Shown: piece by piece, positions 24,483-35,600 of the stretch
Position numbering within the stretch: position 1 is the stretch's first letter
Layout of the letters: every line of letters begins with the position of its first letter
Source of the DNA: Megaustenia siamemsis
Lineage: Eukaryota; Mollusca; Gastropoda; Stylommatophora; Ariophantidae
Direction: 5' to 3'
NCBI GenBank assembly: GCA_032433765.1
Contig: JAVIAB010000102.1
Location: forward strand, 8,623,521-8,687,520
Length of the DNA: 64,000 bases
Notes under the pieces: generated by a model
Told to the model about the DNA's origin: nothing
The model's input: the letters and a program-made list of their open reading frames with translations, nothing else
The model's database searches: none
Program-made: the position numbers and the translations under genes

Positions 24483-24823
24483 AATCTTGCAGTAATAATC
24501 AACAATACAAAAATTGTATGGGCATAATCTATATCTTTCCTCATTGGTTAAATCAAATGTGGAAGAAAAGAACTAACCTGCAACTCTCTGCCACAGCCCT
24601 GTTCTGTTCTGTTCGGTTCCTCTTTATCTGTATTTTACAGTTTTGATGGTAAAGAATGTTCTTTACAGGGATCTGTAGTTTGCTTCATTTATAGTAAGTA
24701 GTTTGTTTCCTCTGCCTGTTCATTTAATTCATTGTTTATTTATATATTCTTCGGTGGTGTTCCCAAACCTAGTTCATAGTTCTTCACTTTTGACTTTGTC
24801 TGTCAAGCTGGCTCCCATTATTT
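24483..24823 (+). repeat. Duplicated flank, copy 1
   Basis: It aligns with 47502-48062 (GCAGTAATAATCAACAA, CTTTCCTCATTGGTTAAATC, TTTTACAGTTTTGATGGTAA, TTTGTCTGTCAAGCTGGCTC). Copy 2 holds ~200 bp more in the middle. Alignment resumes after the LINE-C insertion at 25481 (ATCTGACACATTTCACTTCT). Confidence 0.8.
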
Positions 24824-25468
24824 CATCATCATCAAGTATCAGGCCTACCGGCATAGGTGATTATGTCTCTCCACAACTTTCGATCTTGGCAGCTATTTAT
24901 CATTTTCATTGTTGACCTTCTGCCAAGCCATTCTCTTAAGCTGTCTGTTATTTTCTCGTTTTGCTTCCCTCTATCTCTTCGTCCCTCAATTTCCAGTTGT
25001 TACAATATATTCCAGTTGTTCTCTTCTCATTACATGGCCAATAAATGATGATTGTTTCTTCCTAATATTGGAAATTAGCTCTCTTTTTGCTTTGACCTCT
25101 CTCAGAACATCTTCATTACTTTACTTAGCTGTCCATGGCACTCTCAACATTTTTCTGTAAAAACACATAACTACAGACTCCAGTGATTTTCTTGTCTGTT
25201 GTCTTATTGTCCATGATTCGCATCCATATGTTAAGACTGGCTCTACACAACATTTAAGAACTCTTTTTCTTGTTTCTATTGTCAAAAATGGATTGCATAG
25301 TATCTTTCTCATTTTTTGGAAAGCTGTTTTTGCATGAGCCATTCTGCATCTCACCTCTTTTGTACATCTTCCGTCTGAGGTTAACAAAGTTCCCAAATAT
25401 TTAAATTCATTTACCTGTTTTAATATTGTTCACTTGTATTTGTTTTGCACTGAGGTGATATCTTTTAT
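24824..25468 (-). pseudogene. LINE-C copy with 12-bp target-site duplication
   Basis: The minus-strand frame at 25121-25396 encodes GTLLTSDGRCTKEVRCRMA, FQKMRKILCNP, CVEPVLTYGCESWT and FYRKMLRVPWTAK, the region downstream of the RT YADD box. The terminal block follows towards 24824, with a CATCATCATC (ATG repeat) tail. CTCCCATTATTT is repeated at 24812-24823 and 25469-25480. The second duplicate (about 48030-48045) is uninterrupted there, giving an empty site. It is 5' truncated, with no RT core. Confidence 0.88.
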
Positions 25469-25480
25469 CTCCCATTATTT

Positions 25481-25780
25481 ATCTGACACATTTCACTTCT
25501 GTGGCATTTAACTAATTAGTTGTTCCAAAATTTAGCTTTCAAGTAAAACATTGATAACTCAGCCATTGATATTGTTTTTGTTTTTTTTAAATATGTTGTG
25601 ATTTCTTTCTTTTCAATAATGGTATCATTTTGCCAAAGATTTGGTTTTGTTTTCTGCATCATGAGTCTACTCTTTCATTGCTTGGAGATAGGGGACAAAT
25701 ATAAAATATATTGAATATCATATGGGGACGGAAGAAAACATGTAAAAAAAAAAAACCCACAAAATTGTATTAAGTACAAT
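25481..25780. other. Duplicate flank remainder plus unrecognised AT-rich DNA
   Basis: The first ~50 bp matches 48042-48075, where copy 2 is entered by inverted LINE-A. The rest, including an A-rich run at 25744-25755, contains nothing recognisable. Confidence 0.4.
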
Positions 25781-25793
25781 CTATAAGTAAACT

Positions 25794-26146
25794 ATCAACC
25801 ACTAATATCTTCAGTAATAAAGAAAAGACGATGGTCATACGTTGGACATGTGATGAGAAGAGATAATAATCGAATAGCAAAGCAAGCCCTCATATGGGAA
25901 ACAACAGGTAAAAGAAAAAGAGGAAGACCCAGGGAGACACTGAGAAGAACATTGATGAGAGAGGCAAGAGCAGCAGGAGTCGGCTCCCTCAATGAGATAG
26001 AACTGCTTGCACAGAACAGAGACAGATGGCGAGATTTGATAAAATATCTTAAAAGAAAACTGCTAGAACAAAAATTCATATAGGAGAAGGTGTATCTTGG
26101 TCTACGCCCTATGGGCCGGTTACGGCTCGAAAGGTCTAACTAACTA
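25794..26146 (+). pseudogene. LINE-F 3' end with 13-bp target-site duplication
   Basis: An open frame at about 25803-26083 encodes KKRRWSYVGHVMRRDNNRIA, a KRKRGRPRETLRR block and AQNRDRWRDLIK, the usual C-terminal end of many RTE-like/related LINEs. A ~60-bp 3' UTR (ATGGGCCGGTTACGGCTCG) ends in CTAACTAACTA. CTATAAGTAAACT is duplicated at 25781-25793 and 26147-26159. It is strongly 5' truncated, lacks RT, and the surviving frame is intact, so it may be relatively young. Confidence 0.88.
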
Positions 26147-26181
26147 CTATAAGTAAACTTATAGAAAGATGAGACAAACTA

Positions 26182-26210
26182 CTACATTTTGGCAAAAGCC
26201 TTCATCAGAT
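26182..26210 (-). ncRNA. Hammerhead-like motif remnant
   Basis: The minus strand reads CTGATGA (complement of 26202-26208), a short stem AGGC/GCC with TTTT loop, then AAAATGTAG. A functional minimal hammerhead would normally have GAAAC after stem II. Here the G is lost and C is T. It lies just 3' of the LINE-F insertion but outside its duplication. Best read as a decayed copy of a mobile hammerhead. Confidence 0.3.
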
Positions 26211-26476
26211 ACAAACCAACAGATAATATTATAGGAAAACAATACAGAAAGCTAGCAAGAACTAATCTTAAAATAGAAAAAGAAGACTAATTAGTCTTAA
26301 TACCATTTTTTGTTTATGTTACACATCTTTCACTGCTTGCTTGTTGTCATGTCACAAGACAGCATTGGTATTTGTGATCTGTTTTCTTTATTTGCCACTT
26401 ATCAAGTTGTTGAAATAATTTGTTTCCTATTTTAAATTTCACTGAACCATCTTTTTCTGTTTCTGCTGTTACATCT

Positions 26477-26645
26477 GATTGCTGTTGGGTGCTCCTTTCA
26501 TTTTTTGTTGTTTAATAAGATTGCTGTTGGATGCTCCTTTCTTTTTTTGTTGTTTAATATGATTGTTGTTGGATGTTCCTTTCTTTTTTTGTTGTTTAAT
26601 AAGATTGCTGTTGGATGCTCCTTTCTTTTTTGCTGTTTCATCTGA
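26477..26645 (+). repeat. 42-bp minisatellite, four units
   Basis: Four units begin GATTGCTGTTGGATGCTCCT and end in a T-run plus GTTGTTTAAT. As 42 is divisible by 3 the minus strand stays open (KKRKEHPTAILLNN repeated). No start context, homology or flanking coding signal supports a gene. Confidence 0.85.
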
Positions 26646-26744
26646 TTACTTTTGGAAATTTTGTCAAAATTATTTAATTTCTTGTTTCTGAATTTAAAAA
26701 AAAAAGACATATCTTTACAACACATAGTACCATTGCTGGTGTAT

Positions 26745-26945
26745 ATCAGGGGGGCAATGATAGGACCAGAGAGATAAAGGCTGCTTGGTTAAGCAGTCAC
26801 CACGACATGTGAGACTCAGGATTTTTATTTTACCCCCGATAGAAAAAATCCTTACTGTCTACCGCGGGCTTTGAACACTGTACGCTGGCTTTGCAGCCAG
26901 CAGAACAGTGGTTTTAGCTGCACAGTCACGCACACCCCCAGAATC
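26745..26945 (-). mobile_element. tRNA-derived SINE
   Basis: On the minus strand an anticodon-arm-like GCTGGCTGCAAAGCCAGC (26884-26901) precedes a B-box-like GTTCAAAGCCC (26866-26876). The body includes AAGGATTTTTTCTATCGGG, related to the GGATTTTTTTCTG core of the SINE at 22868. The A box is weak and ends are approximate. Confidence 0.6.
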
Positions 26946-27955
26946 GATATGATTGTTGTTGATGTCAAACCTTCTTGTTACACTCAGCATCCTCCTGTGA
27001 TATCTCTTTCTAGTGGTTGCGAATCTTTCTTTTGTAGTCATATTTTCATTAAAAAAAATATGTTTTAATAAAGTATATTAAATACATTGAAAGAGGATTA
27101 TCAATTATAAATCTCATGTAATATTTAATTACATTGCTGTTGAAGTTGAGACATTTGGACAAACACTTTCAAAATGTATGACGGAATGTTTCTAAAACAA
27201 AGATCATGCATCTTCCACATTTAGCCTGTTTTTTTGTTGTTGTTTTTGCTGTTGCTTTTGTTTTAATATGAAAAGGCATTGAAAATCAACTCCACAGAGA
27301 AATGTTTGAGGCAAAGGAAAATAAATTATTTAGGTTGATCTTCTACAGTGTTAAGAGAGCACCTCAATCATTTCGCAATATTTCTTTGTTGAAAGTCTGA
27401 GTCTGCTATTTAAACAGAGTGATGCAGAAAAAAATGCATTGTGATATTTAATTGTATGTTATTGTGAATATCTCTTACTTGTAACATATAATTTTATTGT
27501 ACTAATAATGCAGAATTTGTATGGTAAATTTGTTGAATGATTGAATCAAGGTGTGATGGGGAGATATAGAGATGAAATATCTGTAATGATCTCAAGGGGA
27601 AACCCTAATTAGTTAACAATTTTCTAATATAAAAGAAAGAAATTGAGATACAGGAGAAGAGAGAGAGAGAGAGAATAAGGGAGGAGGGGGAGACAAAAGA
27701 CAGAGAAATAAAGTCATCGATTAGAAGTTAATATGTAATCTTTATTGAAATACACTGTATGTGTATTTTAATGGCTTTTCTACTGAACTCATTACTTGCA
27801 AGCTGGGATTTGTCTGTCATTTACGAAAATGAAAAAAAATGTGAAGTAACTTATAGACCACAGATTTTCTTGCAGTATCAACTCAAATGGATCAAAACAT
27901 CACTGTATTATTACTATTGACTTATCTTCTCCTTCTGCTGCGATCATGGCTCATT
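26946..27955. other. Unrecognised AT-rich DNA
   Basis: No gene, LINE or SINE is recognised. It contains a T-rich TTTTTGTTGTTGTTTTTGC stretch near 27230, a (GA)n tract at 27655-27672, and a purine-rich run to 27700. The 27000-27050 region is T-rich. No splice-flanked exon is apparent. Confidence 0.4.
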
Positions 27956-29783
27956 CAGACTATGACTCCGGACTCTCTTATGAAGGCAGCTGTCTAAGTG
28001 TTTTGGTTGCCCCGTATAGTTTCTCTTCCAGGAAGGGGGGTGTGGGCCACATTGTCATCCTCAGGCCTGTGTGCTGGGCAATCCTGTAGAACGTGTTTTG
28101 TGTCATGTTATCTAGTGTACAGTGGCACTGGCTGGTAGTTCCTATTTTGAGTTTGGTGAACATGTGGTTTCTCATTCTGTTGTGGCCAGTGCGTAGAAAA
28201 GTATGATGACTTGATCCTTCTAGATAGTTGGAGGTATCTGTCCCTTTCATTATATTTTAGTTGTTCTTGTTTTGATTTTTCATGGTACTGGCCTTTGATG
28301 ATGGATTTGGCTTCATTGTAGCTGACCAGATAGTTCTCTTGTGGTAATCTCCCTCCCATCTTTGCTAATTTGTCTGCAGGTTTGTTTCCGTGTATGTTAT
28401 AGTGTGATGGTATCCACTGGATCACCACTCTCTGGAAGTTATTGCACAGTTGGTCTAGGGTTGGTCTCAAGTCATCTAGCTCACTGTTCCTGGGTTTTTT
28501 AGAGCTGTTAGGACTGACAGTGCTTCAGTCAGTATCACCAATATCTTGTGCATGTTATTTTTGTGTTGGATAGCCAGCTTTGCAGCATCTTCAAGGGCTT
28601 CAGTTTCTTCTTTATAGTTGTTTGAGAATTTCCCAGTATCTATTGACTTGGGGATCTCTATCTAGTTATCAAGCCTCAAGAACACACCTCCTCCATTTCT
28701 AGTGGCATTTGTAGCAGAGCATTCTGTATATATGTGTAACTGTGGGTATTTGTTTGTGTTTTTCTGCTTGTGCTTTCTATCTGTGTCTGTTCGGGTGCCT
28801 TTTTTTTATGATTCCTATTATGTCTTCCTTAAGTTCTGGTATTTTATGTTTCCTATGGGGAGTCATACCAGATGGGCTTATGGGTTTCGACATTGTTTAG
28901 GGACAGTACTGGATCACTAGTTGTCAGTTCTTTGGAGATTGCATCAAAGTTGCTCCTCTTTAGTCTTCTTTCTGAAACTGATTATTCTTTGGTGCATGGG
29001 GTGGTTAGGGAGCCTTTTGTATTCTCCGCATATTGCATTACTTTAGTTTTCTGTCTTCTAAAGGTTGTAAATATGTTACTGTTTCTAGAGTCTCGATAGT
29101 GTAGATTTCATAGGACAGTGATGATATGGGCAGCCTGGTTTTTTGTTCTGTTAATTTTGCTAAGCTGTGATTGGAAGCTGTAGCCCAGGCTGTGACTCCA
29201 TACTGTAGACTGGTCTTACTCTTCCTACATATAGTCATTTCAAGATATTGCTGTCTGCTCCCCAATCCTTCCTGCTAATTTCTTCATATCTGTTTGTTTT
29301 CTGGCTCTTTTGTTTGCTTCATCTATCTGATTTATCCATGTCATTCTGTGGTCCATTGTGACTCCAAGACATGTTGGGTTTTGGTCAATAGGAAATGTGT
29401 GGTCTTTTATCTTCAGTTTTGCAGAGAGTGTGTTTTTAATTGTGTATGTAGCTTTTTTTGTGTTAATCGGTAGTAACCAGGTGTTCATCCATTTTTCAAG
29501 TTTTCCTAGGGCATTTGCTTTCCAGAGCTTGCTACTAACATAGATTCTTCATGTGCCTATATTGTCAGGTCATCTGCATACATTGCTGAGTGTATTCTGG
29601 GTGGAATGTCCACTATGCTGTCATTTATGAAGTTTAAAAAGAGCATTGGGGATAGTACAGTGCCTTGTGGGACACCTTGTTCAATTCTGGCTTTTTTACT
29701 TAGTTGTCCATGTACTCTGGCCATTCTGTTTGTAGGTATTGAGATATCCATTTTAATAAATGACTTCAGATGCCAAGTCTGAG
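27956..29783 (-). pseudogene. LINE-D: RNase H-bearing LINE (I/Jockey-superfamily-like)
   Basis: Read on the minus strand from 29829, RT motifs are in order: EQGVPQGTVLSPMLFLNFIN and MYADDLTI (catalytic YADD, ~29560-29570), then LGVTMDHRMTW and LQYGVTAWATA. An RNase H domain follows at 28700-28300 (ETEALEDAAKLAIQ, then IQWIPSHYNIHGNKPADKLA, which holds the conserved SH and D residues). The C-terminal LRTGHNRMRNHMFTKLKIG block, with a degenerate Cys/His region, lies to 27960. Frames change at least five times and there are stops. The APE endonuclease end is missing. The GVPQG form plus RNase H separates it from LINE-A/B/C. Confidence 0.85.
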
Positions 29784-29935
29784 AAGCCTCCAGTGATTTT
29801 ATTTTCTTGTCTTTTGTTCTATTGTCCATGATTCACATCCAGTTGTTAAGACTGGCTCTACATAACATTTAAGAACTCTTTTCTTGTTTCTATTGTCAAA
29901 ATTGATTGCATAGTATCTTCCTCATTTTTTGGACT
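29784..29935 (-). pseudogene. LINE-C fragment joined to LINE-B leader
   Basis: It is nearly identical to 16020-16185 (CTCCAGTGATTTTATTTTC, TTGTCCATGATTCACATCCA), including the junction to the leader at GGACTGCGCTGGACCCTAGC. Shared junctions imply one duplicated composite block rather than two insertions. No ORF. Confidence 0.75.
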
Positions 29936-31040
29936 GCGCTGGACCCTAGCCACAAAAATTAACTGTTTCTGGTATTTCCAATGTTTTTTCGCGTTTGAAT
30001 TATTTTATTTTGAATCTATGTTTTGTAAATGTTGTGTTTAGTTTGTATTTTGTAGTGTAGATCAGTATTTAATATTTAAACCGACGATTTAATTTGATGG
30101 TGTCTCCAGTTTATTTGAATTTCTTGTAGAAATTTTGTGTCAAAATTTATCCTCTTTTTTCTTTTCACCAAAAATGTAGCATCTCAAATTAATGTCTGGA
30201 TTAACGTCCCCATGCACTTTATTTGGCTGCTCTCGAATCTGTCATTAGAAGACTCCTGGGTCTGGAATAGCCTACAACTAACCCTAAACCTAAATTTTGT
30301 TGAAAAAATTAGAAACAGATTTATAATTCAAGTTTAGTATGTCGGTTCGGTGAGGGGGAGATCACTCGTTTAGCATAAATAATTTAGACACTAAACACGA
30401 CCTTTACCTTTTATTTTTATGGTAAGTCTAATACTGTAGTAATTTGATTAAGAGTACTTACAAATAATTACATTCTCAATATTTTTATTATAATATATAG
30501 TTGTAAAATAAGTATAAGGGTGAAGTAGTCATATAGATTTCTAAAATAAATAAATGTAAAGTAGTCATATAGATAATATATAGTTGTAAAATAAATAAAA
30601 ATGTAAAGTAGTGAATTATTATAATTTTTTTTTCTCCCACCAGCTTTCACTTCTGACGAAGTCCCTAGAGACTAGGAACTGAATTTTGCGTGTTAATCCA
30701 TTTTTTCCCAGGCAGCCGTGTGTACAGGGATCCTTTACCACACAGGCAGAAAATTCCATCTTTGGAGGTATTCATATATTTGTTTTATCCATGAGTAATT
30801 TACTTTGAAAATCAAATTAAGAGAAACAAACAAAAACTAATGCAGCAACACCAATAGATATAACGGCGTTAAACCAGAAAGATGTACAAGAAACTTATAC
30901 TGTACAAGTAAAGAATACATATCAGAATTAAAGAGAAACAAACAAAAAAACTATGCAGCAACACCAATAGATATAACGGCGTTAAACCAGAAAGATGTAC
31001 AAGAAACTTATACTGTACAAGTAAAGAATACATATCAGAA
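29936..31040 (+). repeat. LINE-B leader (copy 2) with local 111-bp duplication
   Basis: It matches 16185-17215. The hammerhead-like core lies at 30653-30683. The start of the LINE-B coding end follows, and 30816-30926 is tandemly repeated at 30927-31040 (both contain ATAGATATAACGGCGTTAAA). At 31041 it switches abruptly to LINE-A endonuclease sequence. Confidence 0.75.
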
Positions 31041-32640
31041 GGGACCAAGACTGGTGAGAGCAACATTTAGAACAACCAAAAACAAAATAAAATTACACAT
31101 TATACAATGCTATGCACCAACCAACGATAAAGATGACTCAGTTAAAGATGATTTTTATAAACAGCTACAATGCCAGATGGATGCAAGACGAGCCAACAAA
31201 AAAAGAAAGCCATCAAACTGTTAAAAGATGGTAAAGCCACAGGACCAGATGAAATTCCTTCGGAAGCCATCAAAGCAGATATTATCACCTCTACCAAGAT
31301 GTTACATAATCTATTGGATAAAATTTGGGAGAGGGAAGAAATACCTAAAGACTGGAGAGAAGGTTATATGATCAAACTACCAAAGAAAGGAAGTTTACAG
31401 GAGTGCACAAATTATAGGGGAATTATGCTACTATCAGTGCCAGGAAAAATATTAGGCAGAATCATTCTGGAGAGACTAAAAGAGGCTATAGAGAACACTT
31501 GAGAGATGAACAAGCAGGTTTTAGGAAGAACAGATCATGTGCTGATCAAATAACTACTCTACGTATAATAGTTGAACAAAGTTTAGAACTAAAATCCCCA
31601 CTTTATATTGGATTCTAGATTACGAAAAGGCATTTGATAGTTTAGACAGAAGAATGCTTTGGAAGTTGCTGAGTCATTACGGAATCCCCATAAAGTTTAT
31701 TAACCTGATAAAAACAATGTATGAAGGAACAAAATGTAGTGTGGTGCATGAAGGACAGCTTACAGAAGCATTTGAAATAAGAACAGGAGTAAGGCAAGGA
31801 TGCCTTCTGTCTCCATTTCTCTTTCTACTGGCCATAGATGGATTATGAAAATAACTCAAAACAACAGAAATGGGATCCAGTGGTCACTGACCAAAAACTT
31901 GATGATTTAGGACTTTGCTGATGACATAGCTCTCCTATCACACAGCCACCAACAGATGCAGATAAAATGAGTATATTAGATGAGAGATCACAACAGCTAG
32001 GACTAAAGATTAATAGAGATAAGACCAACATTATGAGAATTAATGCAGTTGGCAATAACCAAATAAAACTAGGAGAAATACCTCTACTAGACGTACAATC
32101 TTATATATATCTGGGCAGTAATATAGATAAAGAGGGAGGAACAGAAAACGATACCAAAATAAGGATATCAAAAGCAAGAGGAGCTTTCATTGCACTGGGA
32201 AACATATGGAAATCCAAAGAAATTAGGCTAATACAAAATACAAATTTTCAACTCCAAGTTAAGTCGGTTCTATTATATGGCTGTGAAACATGGAGAATAA
32301 CAAAATTGACAATCACGAAGGTACAGACTTTCATTAATGGATGCTTGCGCAGAATAAAGGGATGGAAATGGCGGGACAAAGTCAAAACGTGGAATTATGG
32401 AAATGTACCGGTCAAATACCAGTGGATAAAGAATACAGCGAAGACGATGGCGATGGATAGGACACACTACGGAAACCAACTGAGAGTATTACACAACAGG
32501 CCCTTTTTTGGAATCCCAGGGGAAAAGACAAAGAGGAAGACCAAGGAATTCTTGGAGAAGACAGATTGAAGCAGAGATGAAGATGATGGGGAAGACATGG
32601 AATGATCTTAAAAGAATTGCAAAAAACAGAACGACTTGGA
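31041..32640 (+). pseudogene. LINE-A: APE/RT non-LTR retrotransposon, broken
   Basis: An APE-type endonuclease fragment (HIIQCYAPTNDKDDSVKDDF, ~31100-31170) is fused by deletion to the RT: KKAIKLLKDGKATGPDEIPS, IKLPKKGSLQECTNYRGIM, LRDEQAGFRKNRSCADQIT, DYEKAFDSLDRRMLWKLL, IRTGVRQGCLLSPFLFLLAI and DFADDIALLSH (FADD at 31914-31925). The thumb (SYIYLGSNIDKEGGTENDT, KSVLLYGCETWR) follows, then the C-terminal block KNRTTWKVFVEDLCSTGS. Frameshifts lie near 31499, 31617, 31849 and 32530. It resembles the RTE-like group of LINEs. Its final ~71 bp is expanded in the following array. Confidence 0.9.
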
Positions 32641-35600
32641 AAGTGTTTGTTGAAGACCTATGCTCCACTGGGAGCTAAAAGTAGAAGAAGAAAAAACAGA
32701 ACGACTGGAAAGTGTTTGTTGAAGACCTATGCTCCACTGGGAGCTAAAAGGTAGAAGAAGAAAAAACAGAACGACTTGGAAAGTGTTTGTTGAAGACCTA
32801 TGCTCCACTGGGAGCTAAAAGGTAGAAGAAGAAAAAACAGAACGACTTGGAAAGTGTTTGTTGAAGACCTATGCTCCACTGGGAGCTAAAAGGTAGAAGA
32901 AGAAAAAACAGAACGACTTGGAAAGTGTTTGTTGAAGACCTATGCTCCACTGGGAGCTGAAAGGTAGAAGAAGAAAAAAACAGAACGACTTGGAAAGTGT
33001 TTGTTGAAGACCTATGCTCCACTGGGAGCTGAAAGGTAGAAGAAGAAAAAACAGAACGACTTGGAAAGGTTTGTTGAAGACCTATGCTCCACTGGGAGCT
33101 GAAAGGTAGAAGAAGAAAAAACAGAACGACTTGGAAAGTGTTTGTTGAAGACCTATGCTCCACTGGGAGCTGAAAGTAGAAGAAGAAAAAAAACAGAACG
33201 ACTTGGAAAGTGTTTGTTGAAGACCTATGCTCCACTGGGAGAGCGTAAAGTAAGAAGAAGAAAAAACAGAACGACTTGGAAAGTGTTTGTTGAAGACCTA
33301 TGCTCCACTGGGAGCTAAAAAGGTAGAAGAAGAAAAAAAAGAACGACTTGGAAAGTGTTTGTTGAAGACCTATGCTCCACTGGGAGCTAAAAGGTAGAAG
33401 AAGAAAAAAAACAGAACGACTTGGAAAGTGTTTGTTGAAGACCTATGCTCCACTGGGAGCTAAAAGGTAGAAGAAGAAAAAAACAGAACGACTTGGAAAG
33501 TGTTTGTTGAAGACCTATGCTCCACTGGGAGCTAAAAGGTAGAAGAAGAAAAAACAGAACGACTTGGAAAGTGTTTGTTGAAGACCTATGCTCCACTGGG
33601 AGCTAAAAGGTAGAAGAAGAAAAAAACAGAACGACTTGGAAAGTGTTTGTTGAAGACCTATGCTCCACTGGGAGCTAAAAGGTAGAAGAAGAAAAAAACA
33701 GAACGACTTGGAAAGTGTTTGTTGAAGACCTATGCTCCACTGGGAGCTAAAAAGGTAGAAGAAGAAAAAAACAGAACGACTTGGAAAGTGTTTGTTGAAG
33801 ACCTATGCTCCACTGGGAGCTAAAAGGTAGAAGAAGAAAAAAAACAGAACGACTTGGAAAGTGTTTGTTGAAGACCTATGCTCCACTGGGAGCTAAAAGG
33901 TAGAAGAAGAAAAAACAGAACGACTTGGAAAGTGTTTGTTGAAGACCTATGCTCCACTGGGAGCTAAAAGGTAGAAGAAGAAAAAAACAGAACGACTTGG
34001 AAAGTGTTTGTTGAAGACCTATGCTCCACTGGGAGCTAAAAGGTAGAAGAAGAAAAAAACAGAACGACTTGGAAAGTGTTTGTTGAAGACCTATGCTCCA
34101 CTGGGAGCTAAAAGGTAGAAGAAGAAAAAAACAGAACGACTTGGAAAGTGTTTGTTGAAGACCTATGCTCCACTGGGAGCTAAAAGGTAGAAGAAGAAAA
34201 AAACAGAACGACTTGGAAAGTGTTTGTTGAAGACCTATGCTCCACTGGGAGCTGAAAGGTAGAAGAAGAAAAAACAGAACGACTTGGAAAGTGTTTGTTG
34301 AAGACCTATGCTCCACTGGGAGCTAAAAGGTAGAAGAAGAAAAAACAGAACGACTTGGAAAGTGTTTGTTGAAGACCTATGCTCCACTGGGAGCTAAAAG
34401 GTAGAAGAAGAAAAAACAGAACGACTTGGAAAGTGTTTGTTGAAGACCTATGCTCCACTGGGAGCTAAAAGGTAGAAGAAGAAAAAAACAGAACGACTTG
34501 GAAAGTGTTTGTTGAAGACCTATGCTCCACTGGGAGCTAAAAGGTAGAAGAAGAAAAAAACAGAACGACTTGGAAAGTGTTTGTTGAAGACCTATGCTCC
34601 ACTGGGAGCTAAAAGGTAGAAGAAGAAAAAACAGAACGACTTGGAAAGTGTTTGTTGAAGACCTATGCTCCACTGGGAGCTAAAAGGTAGAAGAAGAAAA
34701 AAAACAGAACGACTTGGAAAGTGTTTGTTGAAGACCTATGCTCCACTGGGAGCTAAAAGGTAGAAGAAGAAAAAACAGAACGACTTGGAAAGTGTTTGTT
34801 GAAGACCTATGCTCCACTGGGAGCTAAAGGTAGAAGAAGAAAAAAACAGAACGACTTGGAAAGTGTTTGTTGAAGACCTATGCTCCACTGGGAGCTAAAA
34901 GGTAGAAGAAGAAAAAAACAGAACGACTTGGAAAGTGTTTGTTGAAGACCTATGCTCCACTGGGAGCTAAAAGGTAGAAGAAGAAAAAACAGAACGACTT
35001 GGAAAGTGTTTGTTGAAGACCTATGCTCCACTGGGAGCTAAAAGGTAGAAGAAGAAAAAAACAGAACGACTTGGAAAGTGTTTGTTGAAGACCTATGCTC
35101 CACTGGGAGCTGAAAGGTAGAAGAAGAAAAAACAGAACGACTTGGAAAGTGTTTGTTGAAGACCTATGCTCCACTGGGAGCTAAAAGGTAGAAGAAGAAA
35201 AAAACAGAACGACTTGGAAAGTGTTTGTTGAAGACCTATGCTCCACTGGGAGCTAAAAGGTAGAAGAAGAAAAAAACAGAACGACTTGGAAAGTGTTTGT
35301 TGAAGACCTATGCTCCACTGGGAGCTAAAAGGTAGAAGAAGAAAAAAACAGAACGACTTGGAAAGTGTTTGTTGAAGACCTATGCTCCACTGGGAGCTAA
35401 AAGGTAGAAGAAGAAAAAAACAGAACGACTTGGAAAGTGTTTGTTGAAGACCTATGCTCCACTGGGAGCTAAAAGGTAGAAGAAGAAAAAACAGAACGAC
35501 TTGGAAAGTGTTTGTTGAAGACCTATGCTCCACTGGGAGCTGAAAGGTAGAAGAAGAAAAAAACAGAACGACTTGGAAAGTGTTTGTTGAAGACCTATGC

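Noticed and set aside
26498..26725. Lysine-rich 75-codon minus-strand frame
   Set aside because: It is explained by a 42-bp minisatellite whose length is a multiple of three.
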